Position numbers and translations under genes: made by a program. This document shows positions 24,076-32,229 of a stretch of 44,128 nucleotides of DNA, piece after piece (the stretch's first letter is position 1; each line of letters starts with the position of its first letter). A model generated the notes under the pieces. That model did not search any database, had not been told where the DNA came from, and saw nothing but the letters and a program-made list of their open reading frames with translations. The DNA is from Paenarthrobacter sp. PH39-S1. Its GTDB lineage: Bacteria; Actinomycetota; Actinomycetes; Actinomycetales; Micrococcaceae. Location of the stretch: assembly GCF_030063245.1 (NCBI RefSeq), contig NZ_JASISR010000032.1, positions 1 through 44,128 of the forward strand, given 5' to 3'.

Positions 24076-24540
24076 TCATTCCGCGCCGCAGGAGCGTGCG
24101 CGCCGCATTGTCCACGCAGCCAGCATGGCCACACCCAGCTCAAGGGCGACGACGCCTAACATCGTGGCCGAGTTGGAAGCCGTACCGGTCATGCGAGTGC
24201 CGTTGGGACCCGTGGTGCCGTGCTGGTGGCCGGCCATGGAGCCGGGCGCCAAGAGAAGGGCGGCGTGCACAGCGACCATGATCAAAGCCATGGCGAAGAG
24301 GACGTGCACGGCCCTGTCATTGGTGTTGCGCCACACGGCCAGTGCACACGGGAGGCACGCGGCGGCCATGAGCAGCATCAGCCCGCTTTCCCAAGGCATC
24401 ACCCGGTGCTCCCAGCCCATCCACAGGTGCGCGATGACCGAGGCAAGCGCGACGGCGGCGCACAGGCGCGCGTGCTGCCTGCCTCGGACGCCAGCCCCGA
24501 TTTCGGGACGGGTGTCAGCAACGGCAGCGGTCGTCACCAT
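24076..24540 (-). CDS. Small four-helix membrane protein downstream of amine oxidase
   Basis: A hypothetical 154-residue protein with about four hydrophobic helices. Histidine and methionine are frequent: [35 protein letters not shown], and a soluble loop [19 protein letters not shown] do not recognise a named family. The ATG at 24540 overlaps the end of the amine oxidase gene by 26 bp in another frame, indicating translational coupling. The His/Met content and linkage to a copper enzyme suggest a role in copper supply (inference only). It could equally be an unrelated small membrane protein. Confidence 0.6.
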   Translation of the reverse strand: MVTTAAVADTRPEIGAGVRGRQHARLCAAVALASVIAHLWMGWEHRVMPWESGLMLLMAAACLPCALAVWRNTNDRAVHVLFAMALIMVAVHAALLLAPGSMAGHQHGTTGPNGTRMTGTASNSATMLGVVALELGVAMLAAWTMRRARSCGAE

Positions 24541-26455
24541 CGGGTCCACTCTCATGCCGGGCCGGCCCGCTGGCCGGCACGTCCAACACTGGGCTGCGGT
24601 CAAAGAACCCTTCCGGCCGCAGCTTGAAGCCGACGGAGTCAACGGGCATGATCGGCCAATCCTCCACCCTCGGGAAATGTGTCAGCCCGAACGTGTGCCA
24701 GACTACGATGTCCTGGCCGTCGATGTCGCGGTCCGCGGCGATGTAGGCGGGCAGACCGGCCCCACCACTATGCTGGTTGACGAAGTCGCCCGTCGGGTAG
24801 TGCTCGCCCTCAGCGAACTGCGTGACCCAAAGATCCTTCGTCGCAAACGCGGCCCGTTTGGCCACCGACGACTCCGGGTCCGCCAACAGCATGGGCTGGC
24901 CCTGGGGATGGAGCTTGTAGGCCACCGGGTCCCCCAGCCGGTTGAGTGACGTCGGGTTGGATATCACCCACGTCCGGCCGCTGCGCATGTCCGCCTCCCG
25001 GACGGCCTGGGACTCCGTGGCCAGCACCGTGCGCGTGCGGCTGAAGGCGTTGCCGCGTTCATTTCCCTCGCCCATCGGCACGCGCACCACGTCCTCCTCC
25101 TCCACCCGGTTCGCCAGTCCATCCACGGCCATGTCGAGGCGCGCCCCGAACAGGTGCTGGTGGTAGGGCGCGCCAAGCCCGGGCGCCAGCTCGGAAGCGT
25201 ACGGGTAACCCTTCCCGGGGTAGGCGCTGGTGAAGACGATCCCGGTGGCCTTGGCCTCAAACTCGATGGTTCCGTCCAGGTAGAGGTACCAGTAAAATCC
25301 GTAGTCGTAATTGCCGATGGTGGTGAAGAAGGAAATCACCAGGCGGCGGTTGCGGCGGGTGTAGTCGATCCCGCTCCACAGGTCCGAGTGCTTGGACAGG
25401 ATCGACCAATCCTCTTCATGCATGCAGATGCCGTTGTGGATCTCGCGGGGGTTGCCGAAGGCGTCGCTGATCACCGGGCTCAGGTAGGTGATCTCACCCA
25501 GGCAGTCGCATCCGAGTTCCAGGGAATTTGCGTACTGGCCGACCAGGTATTCACCCGTGTCGAAGTAGTTTTGCCAGGACCGCACGGGCGAGGGGTCGCC
25601 GTAGGGGACCACCATCTCGGCAATGGAGGCGCGATTGATGATGGAGCGCTTCCGGCCGCCGTCGGCAAACGAGAGGTTGTGCAGGATCACGCCTTCGCGG
25701 GCGTCGAAGCCGACGTCCAGACTCCACTTCTCCCACTCAATGTGGTTGCCGCCCGCGACGGTGAAGCTGGAGCCTTCCGGCTGGGTGATGATGATCGGCT
25801 TTTGCGTCTCCCGCATCGGACCCGTCAGCTCGGGGTCGGTGTAGTTGCCGTGCTCCGCGGGAACAGAAACCGCGCCGTAGTCCAGGACCGCGTCCACAGA
25901 CTTGTTGACGACGTCGACATAGGCCACGAGCCCGTCGACGGGGTGAGCCCAGGGGCTGTCCTCCGGGAAATTTTGCACAAAGGCGAGCCCGCGCAGGATG
26001 CGCCGGCCCTTTTCCTCCGGATATTCGAAGACACCTGCGGAAAGCGGCGCCACGCGCACCTTGGCAACGTCCAGGTTCCGGGCTGCGAGCGCCTTGAGCC
26101 ATTCGGCGTTGGTCGAGAGTATCGCCTCAACGACCTCGAATTCCTCTGCCAGGACCGGAAGCTCCCCCATCACCGCGGTGTCAAGCTCGACGGCGGATTC
26201 GACGGCGCCCCGGGTCACCGAGACCACCACGTCCTTGGTGGCGGCTCCGGCAACGTCATGCAGGAACGCGCGGTACCGGCGGTCAACCTCAGCCGCCACG
26301 GAGTGTCCCCGCGGCGGGTCCAGCAGTCCCAGATAGGCAAATCGCACGGCGTCCCCCAGCAGGCCGGCGGTGAGCAGGATGTCCCGGACTGCGGTGATTT
26401 CTGCGGCGGAGACCAGTGAATAGGAGGAGGCTTCGACGTCCGTGGCGGCAGTCAT
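24515..26455 (-). CDS. tynA: Copper-containing primary amine oxidase (phenylethylamine/tyramine oxidase)
   Basis: A 646-residue quinoprotein that oxidises primary amines to aldehydes with release of NH3 and H2O2. The TPQ cofactor forms from Y383 in the N-Y-D-Y motif ([12 protein letters not shown]). The catalytic base is D299 (NYFDTGEY). Copper ligands are H432 and H434 ([11 protein letters not shown]) and a third histidine near 593 ([17 protein letters not shown]). These are each one residue offset from the A. globiformis phenylethylamine oxidase numbering (298, 382, 431, 433, 592), and the two look alike along their whole length. No signal peptide is seen, so it is cytoplasmic. It diverges from a TetR gene, likely its regulator. 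Confidence 0.95.
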   Translation of the reverse strand: MTAATDVEASSYSLVSAAEITAVRDILLTAGLLGDAVRFAYLGLLDPPRGHSVAAEVDRRYRAFLHDVAGAATKDVVVSVTRGAVESAVELDTAVMGELPVLAEEFEVVEAILSTNAEWLKALAARNLDVAKVRVAPLSAGVFEYPEEKGRRILRGLAFVQNFPEDSPWAHPVDGLVAYVDVVNKSVDAVLDYGAVSVPAEHGNYTDPELTGPMRETQKPIIITQPEGSSFTVAGGNHIEWEKWSLDVGFDAREGVILHNLSFADGGRKRSIINRASIAEMVVPYGDPSPVRSWQNYFDTGEYLVGQYANSLELGCDCLGEITYLSPVISDAFGNPREIHNGICMHEEDWSILSKHSDLWSGIDYTRRNRRLVISFFTTIGNYDYGFYWYLYLDGTIEFEAKATGIVFTSAYPGKGYPYASELAPGLGAPYHQHLFGARLDMAVDGLANRVEEEDVVRVPMGEGNERGNAFSRTRTVLATESQAVREADMRSGRTWVISNPTSLNRLGDPVAYKLHPQGQPMLLADPESSVAKRAAFATKDLWVTQFAEGEHYPTGDFVNQHSGGAGLPAYIAADRDIDGQDIVVWHTFGLTHFPRVEDWPIMPVDSVGFKLRPEGFFDRSPVLDVPASGPARHESGPDGDDRCRC

Positions 26456-26506
26456 GGCTACCCTTTCTGTGGTGCGGCGGCCATGGCAGGCCGTTGGAAA
26501 GTTTTT

Positions 26507-26526
26507 ATTCTATGAATGTAGAGAAT
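26507..26526. promoter_or_regulatory. Inverted repeat between amine oxidase and TetR genes
   Basis: ATTCTAT-GAATGT-AGAGAAT is a 7-6-7 inverted repeat with one mismatch, in the AT-rich middle of the divergent intergenic region (26456-26599). Position and symmetry fit a TetR operator controlling both directions. Confidence 0.45.
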
Positions 26527-26599
26527 ACTCACACGTAAGATGCACCACAAGGGGTCAGCCCCATTTTGTTTGCCGCGACGGCCCGCCAGGAGAACTTCA

Positions 26600-27205
26600 A
26601 TGCCCAAGATTGTCGACCACGACCAGCGTCGGCTTGAGCTGGTGGATGCCACCTGGCGGATCATTGCCCAGCATGGGATTGAGGGTGCCACCATGCGTGA
26701 AATCGCACTGGAGGCAGGCTTTGCGAACGGCGCCCTGAAGCCCTACTTCCCCAATAAGGATGAGCTGATCACCTTCGCCTTTGGCCACGTCTTCAACCGG
26801 ACCAACCAGCGCATCGCCGGCACCTCCGCAGGCAAGGTGGGTCTGGAGGCGCTGCGCGCCTTTTGCCAGGAGGTGCTCCCCCTGGATGACGACCGCATCT
26901 ACGAAGCCCGCATCGTCATCCCGTTCTGGCAAAAGGCCCTCACCGACCCCGCCAAGGCCGAGTTGCACGAGACGTCCATGAACCAGTGGCGCTCCGCCAT
27001 GGACGGATACCTGCGAGAGGCGCGGGCCCGCGGGGAAGTTACGGCATCCACAAGCAACGAAGACATCGTCAACCAATTGCTGAGCATGCTTCTGGGTGCC
27101 CAGATCGTTGCGGCCATGTCCCCCGGGGCGCACCTGCCGGCGCAATTGAGCGCCCAGCTCGACGCCTACCTGCTGCTCCTGCATGCTGAAAGTCGGGCCG
27201 CCTGA
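26600..27205 (+). CDS. TetR-family transcriptional regulator (BetI-like)
   Basis: A 201-residue repressor-type regulator. The N-terminal helix-turn-helix spans about 12-55 (LVDATWRIIAQHGIEGATMR, IALEAGFANGALKPYFPNKD). The C-terminal part is helical, as in BetI-like TetR proteins that sense small molecules. ATG at 26600 follows AGGAGA. It is divergent from the amine oxidase gene and upstream of the AraC and aldehyde dehydrogenase genes, so an aromatic amine or aldehyde is a reasonable ligand (inference). Confidence 0.88.
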   Translation: MPKIVDHDQRRLELVDATWRIIAQHGIEGATMREIALEAGFANGALKPYFPNKDELITFAFGHVFNRTNQRIAGTSAGKVGLEALRAFCQEVLPLDDDRIYEARIVIPFWQKALTDPAKAELHETSMNQWRSAMDGYLREARARGEVTASTSNEDIVNQLLSMLLGAQIVAAMSPGAHLPAQLSAQLDAYLLLLHAESRAA

Positions 27206-27385
27206 GGCTCGCATCCGCTTTTATTCGCCAATTGTCGAAAATAAGTGACAGCGGCCACACCAGCAGCTAAAGTGAAGGAAAAGTGCTGTCCGCCACACCT
27301 TCGCAGGAGCCTCCCGCGCCCCGCAGAGGCCCGTCGGGGCGGCATGCTCCCGCCACAGGCCTTCGCACCACTAGGGAATTTGCCA

Positions 27386-28366
27386 ATGACCGTCTCCCTC
27401 GACACTTGCTCTCCCAATACCGCCGAAGCCGTCCAGACGGCCGTTGCCCACTCCTTCTCCGCCTGGCATGACCTCATCTCCGAATCCTTCGTTCCGCTGC
27501 ATGTCCGCTCCAGCGACCCGACCCACTTCCACGGCCGGCTCCGCTCCCGCCTCCTGGACGAGCTGTCCATCGTCGAGGTCACGGCCACGGGGCACAGCGT
27601 GCACCGGACCCCGTCGCTGATCTCCCGATCGGACCGGCTGTACTTCAAGTTGAACCTGCAGCTTGAAGGCAGCGGGATCCTGGTCCAGGACAACCGCGAG
27701 GCCGTCCTCCTGCCCGGGGACCTCGCCGTTTACGACACCCACCGCCCCTACACGCTGGCCTTCGAATCCGATTTCCGCACACTGGTGCTGATGTTCCCGC
27801 ACGACGCCCTGGACCTGCCGGCCGGTTCCGTGGGCGGGCTGACGGCGACGCGGATGGCCGCCGACCAGGGGCTGGGTCGCATGATCAGCCCCTTCATGAC
27901 CCAGCTGGCCGAAAACCTCGAGGTGCTCTCCGGTCCCAGCGGCCACCGTCTGGCCCACAACGCGGTGGACTTGCTCGGCACCTTGTTCGCCGCGGAACTG
28001 GACCACCGCCAGGACGGCACCGGTCACCCGCACGAGGAACTTTTGGGCAGGATCCGCCGCTTCATCGAGGTCAACCTGGCCGACCCCGGTCTATCCCCGG
28101 CAAGCGTCGCTGCGGCGCACTTCATCTCCACCCGTCACTTGCACAACGTCTTCCAGGAGGCCGGCACGACGGTGGCCCAGTGGATCCGCACGCGGCGGCT
28201 CGAGAACTGCCGCCGCGAACTGCGCGACCCGCTTCAGGCCCATCGCGCCGTCAGCGCCATTGCGGCACGCTGGGGCTTTCTGGAAGCGGCGCACTTTAGC
28301 CGCATTTTCCGTGCCGCCTTTGGCGAGCCGCCGAGCAGCTACCGCAGGGCCGCCGCCCAGGCCTGA
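27386..28366 (+). CDS. AraC-family regulator (FeaR-like architecture)
   Basis: The 326-residue protein has an N-terminal cupin-like ligand domain (about 30-180; YFKLNLQLEGSGILVQDNRE, VLLPGDLAVYDTHRPYTLAF). A C-terminal pair of AraC helix-turn-helices spans about 215-322 (LSPASVAAAHFISTRHLHNV; VSAIAARWGFLEAAHFSRIF; AFGEPPSSYRR). FeaR of E. coli has the same layout and activates the amine oxidase and phenylacetaldehyde dehydrogenase genes. Here the aldehyde dehydrogenase gene follows 165 bp downstream and the amine oxidase gene is close, so an activator role for aromatic amines is likely. ATG at 27386 with AGGGAA upstream. Confidence 0.87.
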   Translation: MTVSLDTCSPNTAEAVQTAVAHSFSAWHDLISESFVPLHVRSSDPTHFHGRLRSRLLDELSIVEVTATGHSVHRTPSLISRSDRLYFKLNLQLEGSGILVQDNREAVLLPGDLAVYDTHRPYTLAFESDFRTLVLMFPHDALDLPAGSVGGLTATRMAADQGLGRMISPFMTQLAENLEVLSGPSGHRLAHNAVDLLGTLFAAELDHRQDGTGHPHEELLGRIRRFIEVNLADPGLSPASVAAAHFISTRHLHNVFQEAGTTVAQWIRTRRLENCRRELRDPLQAHRAVSAIAARWGFLEAAHFSRIFRAAFGEPPSSYRRAAAQA

Positions 28367-28531
28367 GCCTGAAACCGCCTTTGCACCGGGCGAGGCAGTT
28401 GTTCGCCTGGGGTCAACAGCCTTTCACTAAATGACAAGACGGCCCGGTGGCGATCGGTGAAACTGGGGGCAGCAAGGAATTACAGCATTGCCCCACAGGC
28501 AGTGCACCCACCGACTCGAAGTGGAGTTTTC

Positions 28532-29941
28532 ATGGAAACGTATGCCGACCTCCTCACATCCATCGCACCGGCCGCCGGCCAGAGCCGAACACTGCTGGAC
28601 CCGGCAACGGGTGAAGCAGTGGGCGAGGCGCCGGTCCACACAGTTAAAGACCTGGAACGCGCAATCGCCGCCGCCGCGGCAGCCCAGCCGGCCTGGGCGG
28701 CCCTGGGCCACGAGGCCCGCAGCGCCGCGCTGCTCAGGGCGGCAGACGCCGTCGAACGCTCCGCCGAGGCACTGGCCGTGCTGCTCTCCCGCGAGCAGGG
28801 CAAGCCGCTCAACGGCCCCAACGCCCGCTTCGAGGTCGGCGCCTGCGCCGCCTGGCTGCGCGCCACCGCCGCGACCGAACTGTCCCCGGAGACGGTGGTG
28901 GACGACGGCGAAACGCACGCCGAGATCCACTACCGCCCCATCGGCGTCGTCGGTGCGATCGGGCCCTGGAACTGGCCCATGATGATCTCGGTCTGGCAAC
29001 TCGCCCCGGCCCTGCGCATGGGCAACGCCGTGGTCCTCAAACCCTCCGAATACACCCCGCTGAGCGTGCTGGCCCTGGTCAACGTCATCAACCAGGAACT
29101 CCCCGAGGGCCTCCTCTCGGTGGTCTGCGGCGGCCGGGACGTGGGCGCCCGCCTGGCGGAGCACCCCGCCATCGGCAAAATCATGTTCACCGGCTCCACC
29201 GCAACGGGGAAGGCCATCATCAAGTCCTCGGCCGGCACCGTCAAGCGCCTGACCCTTGAACTCGGCGGCAACGACGCCGGAATTGTGCTCCCCGACGCCG
29301 ATCCGAAAGCCATCGCTGAAGACCTGTTCTGGGGTGCGTTCATCAACACCGGCCAGACCTGTGCGGCCCTGAAACGGCTCTACGTGCACGAGGACATCTA
29401 TGACGATGTCTGCCAAGCCCTCGCAACCGTCGCCGCCGCAATGCCGATGGGCGTGGGGCTGGACGAGGCCAACGTGCTCGGACCGCTGCAGAACAAGGCG
29501 CAATACGACATCGTGGCGCGGCTCGTGGAAGCTGCCAAGGACTCCGGTGCGCGCGTGCTGCTGGGCGGGAACCCGGACCCGGCGCAGCCCGGCTACTTCT
29601 ACCCGACCACACTCGTGGCAGACATCGACAACAACAACCCCCTGGTGGCAGAGGAACAATTCGGCCCGGCCCTGCCCATCATCCGGTACAGCACCGTTGA
29701 CGAGGCGGTGGCCATGGCCAACGGCCTGGACGTCGGGCTCGGCGCCTCCGTCTGGTCCTCCGACCCGGCCAGGGCCCGCAGCGTGGCGGCGCGTATCCAG
29801 GCCGGCACCGTGTGGATCAACAAGCACGGCGCCGTGGATCCCCGCATTCCGTTCGGCGGGGCCAAACAGTCCGGCTACGGGCTCGAATTCGGCGTCGAAG
29901 GCCTCAAAGCCCTCGGCGTCCCCCAAGTGATCAACGGCTAA
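28532..29941 (+). CDS. NAD(P)-dependent aldehyde dehydrogenase (phenylacetaldehyde type)
   Basis: A 469-residue aldehyde dehydrogenase with nucleophile C277 (INTGQTCAALKRLYV) and general base E243 (LTLELGGNDAGIV). The Rossmann segment is GVVGAIGPWNWPMM with KPSEYTPLSVLALV. It is shorter at the N-terminus than many ALDHs but complete in its catalytic core. Lying after an AraC regulator and next to the amine oxidase and permease genes, it most likely oxidises phenylacetaldehyde or its hydroxylated forms to the acids. ATG at 28532 with GTGGAG upstream is preferred over an extension to 28457. Confidence 0.88.
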   Translation: METYADLLTSIAPAAGQSRTLLDPATGEAVGEAPVHTVKDLERAIAAAAAAQPAWAALGHEARSAALLRAADAVERSAEALAVLLSREQGKPLNGPNARFEVGACAAWLRATAATELSPETVVDDGETHAEIHYRPIGVVGAIGPWNWPMMISVWQLAPALRMGNAVVLKPSEYTPLSVLALVNVINQELPEGLLSVVCGGRDVGARLAEHPAIGKIMFTGSTATGKAIIKSSAGTVKRLTLELGGNDAGIVLPDADPKAIAEDLFWGAFINTGQTCAALKRLYVHEDIYDDVCQALATVAAAMPMGVGLDEANVLGPLQNKAQYDIVARLVEAAKDSGARVLLGGNPDPAQPGYFYPTTLVADIDNNNPLVAEEQFGPALPIIRYSTVDEAVAMANGLDVGLGASVWSSDPARARSVAARIQAGTVWINKHGAVDPRIPFGGAKQSGYGLEFGVEGLKALGVPQVING

Positions 29942-29951
29942 TTCCAAGCCC

Positions 29952-29984
29952 GGGACCGCAGCCATCCACCTTGGCTGTGGTCCC
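29952..29984 (+). terminator. Hairpin after the aldehyde dehydrogenase gene
   Basis: GGGACCGCAGCCA (29952-29964) pairs with TGGCTGTGGTCCC (29972-29984), 13 bp with one G-T pair, 10 bp past the stop. No U-tract follows, so it may act as an attenuator or RNA stabiliser rather than a strict terminator. Confidence 0.5.
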
Positions 29985-30139
29985 GTCGCATGCCCCGGTC
30001 GGGCGTTTCCGGCAGGCGTCTCAGGACGTGCTGGCGACAAACTTTGCACTGGCAGTCAACGGCGGTGCCGTCAACAACAAGTCGCAGTCGGTGATTCCTG
30101 CCACACTCAAGGCATCTTTATTCTCCAATGGAGGTTTTA

Positions 30140-31642
30140 ATGTCACACGAACAAACCCTTCCGGCCGCCGGCACCGCCGCCAGCAACGCGGACACCAGGG
30201 GCCTGAGCAAGCGCACGCTCGGCGTGCCCGCGCTCGTCTTCATGATCATCGCCGCATCCGCCCCGCTGACCGTCGTCGGCGGCGGAGTGCCGAGCAACTT
30301 CGCCGTCAGCGCCAACCTGGGCATTCCCTTATCCTTCGTCGTACTGGGCGTCTGCCTGGCCCTGTTCGCCGTCGGCTATGCTGCCATGAGCTCGCACATC
30401 CGCAACGCCGGGGCGTTCTACGCCTACATCGCCCAGGGCCTGGGCCGGGCCACCGGCGTCGGCGCCTCATGGGTCGCGCTGGTCTCCTACAACGCCATGC
30501 AGGTGGGCATCTACGGCCTGTTCGGCTTCGCGCTGTCGTCGTTCATCAACGGCAAGCTCGGCACCAACATCCCCTGGTGGGTCGCGGCTCTCGTTGGCTT
30601 CGTGATTGTTGGCTGGCTCGGCGTGAACAAGGTCGACCTGTCGGCGAAGGTGATCGGCGTGCTCGTCGCCGGTGAGTTCCTGGCCGTTATCGTCTTCGAC
30701 GTGATCTCCTTCGTTGTCAGCCCGGAAGGCACCAGCGGTGCCGGATTTGCGCCCTCGGACCTGTTCACGGCCAGCGTCGGGGCCGCCCTGTCGTTCAGCA
30801 TGGCCGCGTTCATGGGCTTTGAATCGGCCGCGATCTACAGCGAGGAGGCGAAGGACCCGAAGCGCTCGATCGCCCGGGCCACCTACATCGCCGTCGGCAT
30901 CATCTCGGTGTTCTACGCCGTCTCCTCGTGGGCCATGATGATCGGCATCGGTCCGGGCAACATCATCGCCGAGTCCCAGAAGCAGGGCCCGGATCTGCTG
31001 TTCAACTTCCTCACCGACCATGGCGCTGTGATCGTTTCGGACGTTGCCCAGGTCCTGTTCGTCACCAGCCTGCTCGCCGCGCTCATCGCGTTCCACAACG
31101 CCGTCGCCCGCTATGTCTTCTCGCTCGGCCGGGAGGGCGTGCTGCCGCGCTCCCTGGCCCGCGTTAACCGGCGCCATGCCCCGGTGGCTGGCTCGCTTGT
31201 CCAGTCCGCGCTGGCCCTGGTCATGCTGGCCGTGTTCGCGATCGCCGGCACCGGCTCCGAGCTCGGCCTGCTGTACCCGGTCCTGACGTTCTTCACCTGG
31301 CTGACGAACACCGGCGCGTTCGGCCTGGTCCTGCTGCTCGTGATGATCTCGGTGGCCGTGATCGGTTACTTCCGCAAGCACCGCGGCGAGTACTCGGCCT
31401 GGACGCGGCTCGTCGCCCCTACATTAGCGGCCATCACACTGGGCATCGTGTTCGTATTGATCGTGGTGAACTTCAATGTACTGATTGGCTCCACCGAGTT
31501 CTCGCCACTGTCCGTGATCCTGCCGGCCATCGTGATCCTGCCCGGCATCGCCGGCGTCTTCTGGGGGCTGCGGCTGAAGAAGCACCGGCCGGACGTCTAC
31601 CGGGGCATCGGCTTCGGCGGGGCACCGGACACCTCCTCCTGA
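30140..31642 (+). CDS. APC-superfamily amino acid/amine permease
   Basis: A 500-residue integral membrane protein with about 12 hydrophobic helices. APC features include LGVPALVFMIIAASAPLTVV in helix 1, FMGFESAAIYSEEAKDPKRS in the helix 6 region and ARYVFSLGREGVLPRSLARV in the middle loop. It fits APC-type amino acid or amine transporters. Genomic position between amine-oxidation and homoprotocatechuate genes suggests uptake of tyramine, phenylethylamine or aromatic amino acids (inference). ATG at 30140 is preferred because GGAGG lies eight bases upstream. Confidence 0.88.
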   Translation: MSHEQTLPAAGTAASNADTRGLSKRTLGVPALVFMIIAASAPLTVVGGGVPSNFAVSANLGIPLSFVVLGVCLALFAVGYAAMSSHIRNAGAFYAYIAQGLGRATGVGASWVALVSYNAMQVGIYGLFGFALSSFINGKLGTNIPWWVAALVGFVIVGWLGVNKVDLSAKVIGVLVAGEFLAVIVFDVISFVVSPEGTSGAGFAPSDLFTASVGAALSFSMAAFMGFESAAIYSEEAKDPKRSIARATYIAVGIISVFYAVSSWAMMIGIGPGNIIAESQKQGPDLLFNFLTDHGAVIVSDVAQVLFVTSLLAALIAFHNAVARYVFSLGREGVLPRSLARVNRRHAPVAGSLVQSALALVMLAVFAIAGTGSELGLLYPVLTFFTWLTNTGAFGLVLLLVMISVAVIGYFRKHRGEYSAWTRLVAPTLAAITLGIVFVLIVVNFNVLIGSTEFSPLSVILPAIVILPGIAGVFWGLRLKKHRPDVYRGIGFGGAPDTSS

Positions 31643-31661
31643 CACCACATTCACCGAAACC

Positions 31662-31905
31662 GAGGATCGCGCCGATCGCGTACCCGATGGAGATGCCCGA
31701 GTAGCGTATGTACGCCGGGAACATTTCGGCGTACATCGCCGACTGCGGCCCGTAGGACAGTCCCAAGCCGATGGTCAGGACGAACCGCTGCGAGACCCTA
31801 GCGGAAGTCGCTGCTCGCGTCGATCAGCAGGAACATGGGAATCATCCAGACGAAGATCAGCGCGTGGCCGTCCACGAACGTGGCACGGCGCCCGATCTTG
31901 GGACC
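31662..31905 (-). pseudogene. Internal fragment of an MHS-family transporter
   Basis: The minus strand encodes IGRRATFVDGHALIFVWMIP and MFLLIDASSD, then, after a frame break, LGLSYGPQSAMYAEMFPAYI and RYSGISIGYAIGAILGF. These match helices 8-10 of MHS transporters such as the intact one at 22418-23818. Both ends are missing: it stops abruptly 20 bp from the permease stop, and nothing upstream of IGRR is recognisable. It is a remnant of a second aromatic-acid-type transporter. The stretch 31906-32148 contains no gene. Confidence 0.7.
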
Positions 31906-32148
31906 TCCAGGCCCGGCCGCTGAAGTGACAGCACCTGCGGGTGTCAGGCCCGTCCACGGAATGAGAAGACAGCGCCTAGGAGTTCGCGAGCATGCAACCC
32001 TAGGATGCTGTCCTCCAAATACCCCGAATATCCGGCCACACGCAGGAGCTGTCTTCTGAATTTCGGTGCCGGCAGCCCTGGCGTGTCCCGCTCTGAATAA
32101 TTCTTTCGCCCGGGCAGTTGACGTGACGGGGGCAACATGGCAAAGTTG

Positions 32149-32172
32149 ATCGTATACGATATCGTACTTGAT
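32149..32172. promoter_or_regulatory. Tandem 12-bp operator-like sites upstream of the FAH-RraA gene
   Basis: ATCGTATACGAT (32149-32160) is a perfect palindrome, followed without a gap by ATCGTACTTGAT (32161-32172). The pair ends 57 bp before the GTG start. The arrangement repeats that at 22329-22352. The GntR gene in this operon (33729) is the obvious candidate binder. Confidence 0.55.
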
Positions 32173-32229
32173 GGTGTGGGGTCCCCGCAGGCCCCCGCAA
32201 CTCATCCATCCCCAGCCCAGGAGAGTTCC

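Noticed and set aside
28427-30049. 540-codon minus-strand reading frame opposite the aldehyde dehydrogenase
   Set aside because: It mirrors the codon pattern of the plus-strand dehydrogenase, has Gly/Asp/His/Val-rich low-complexity translation, and no family motif or ribosome site.
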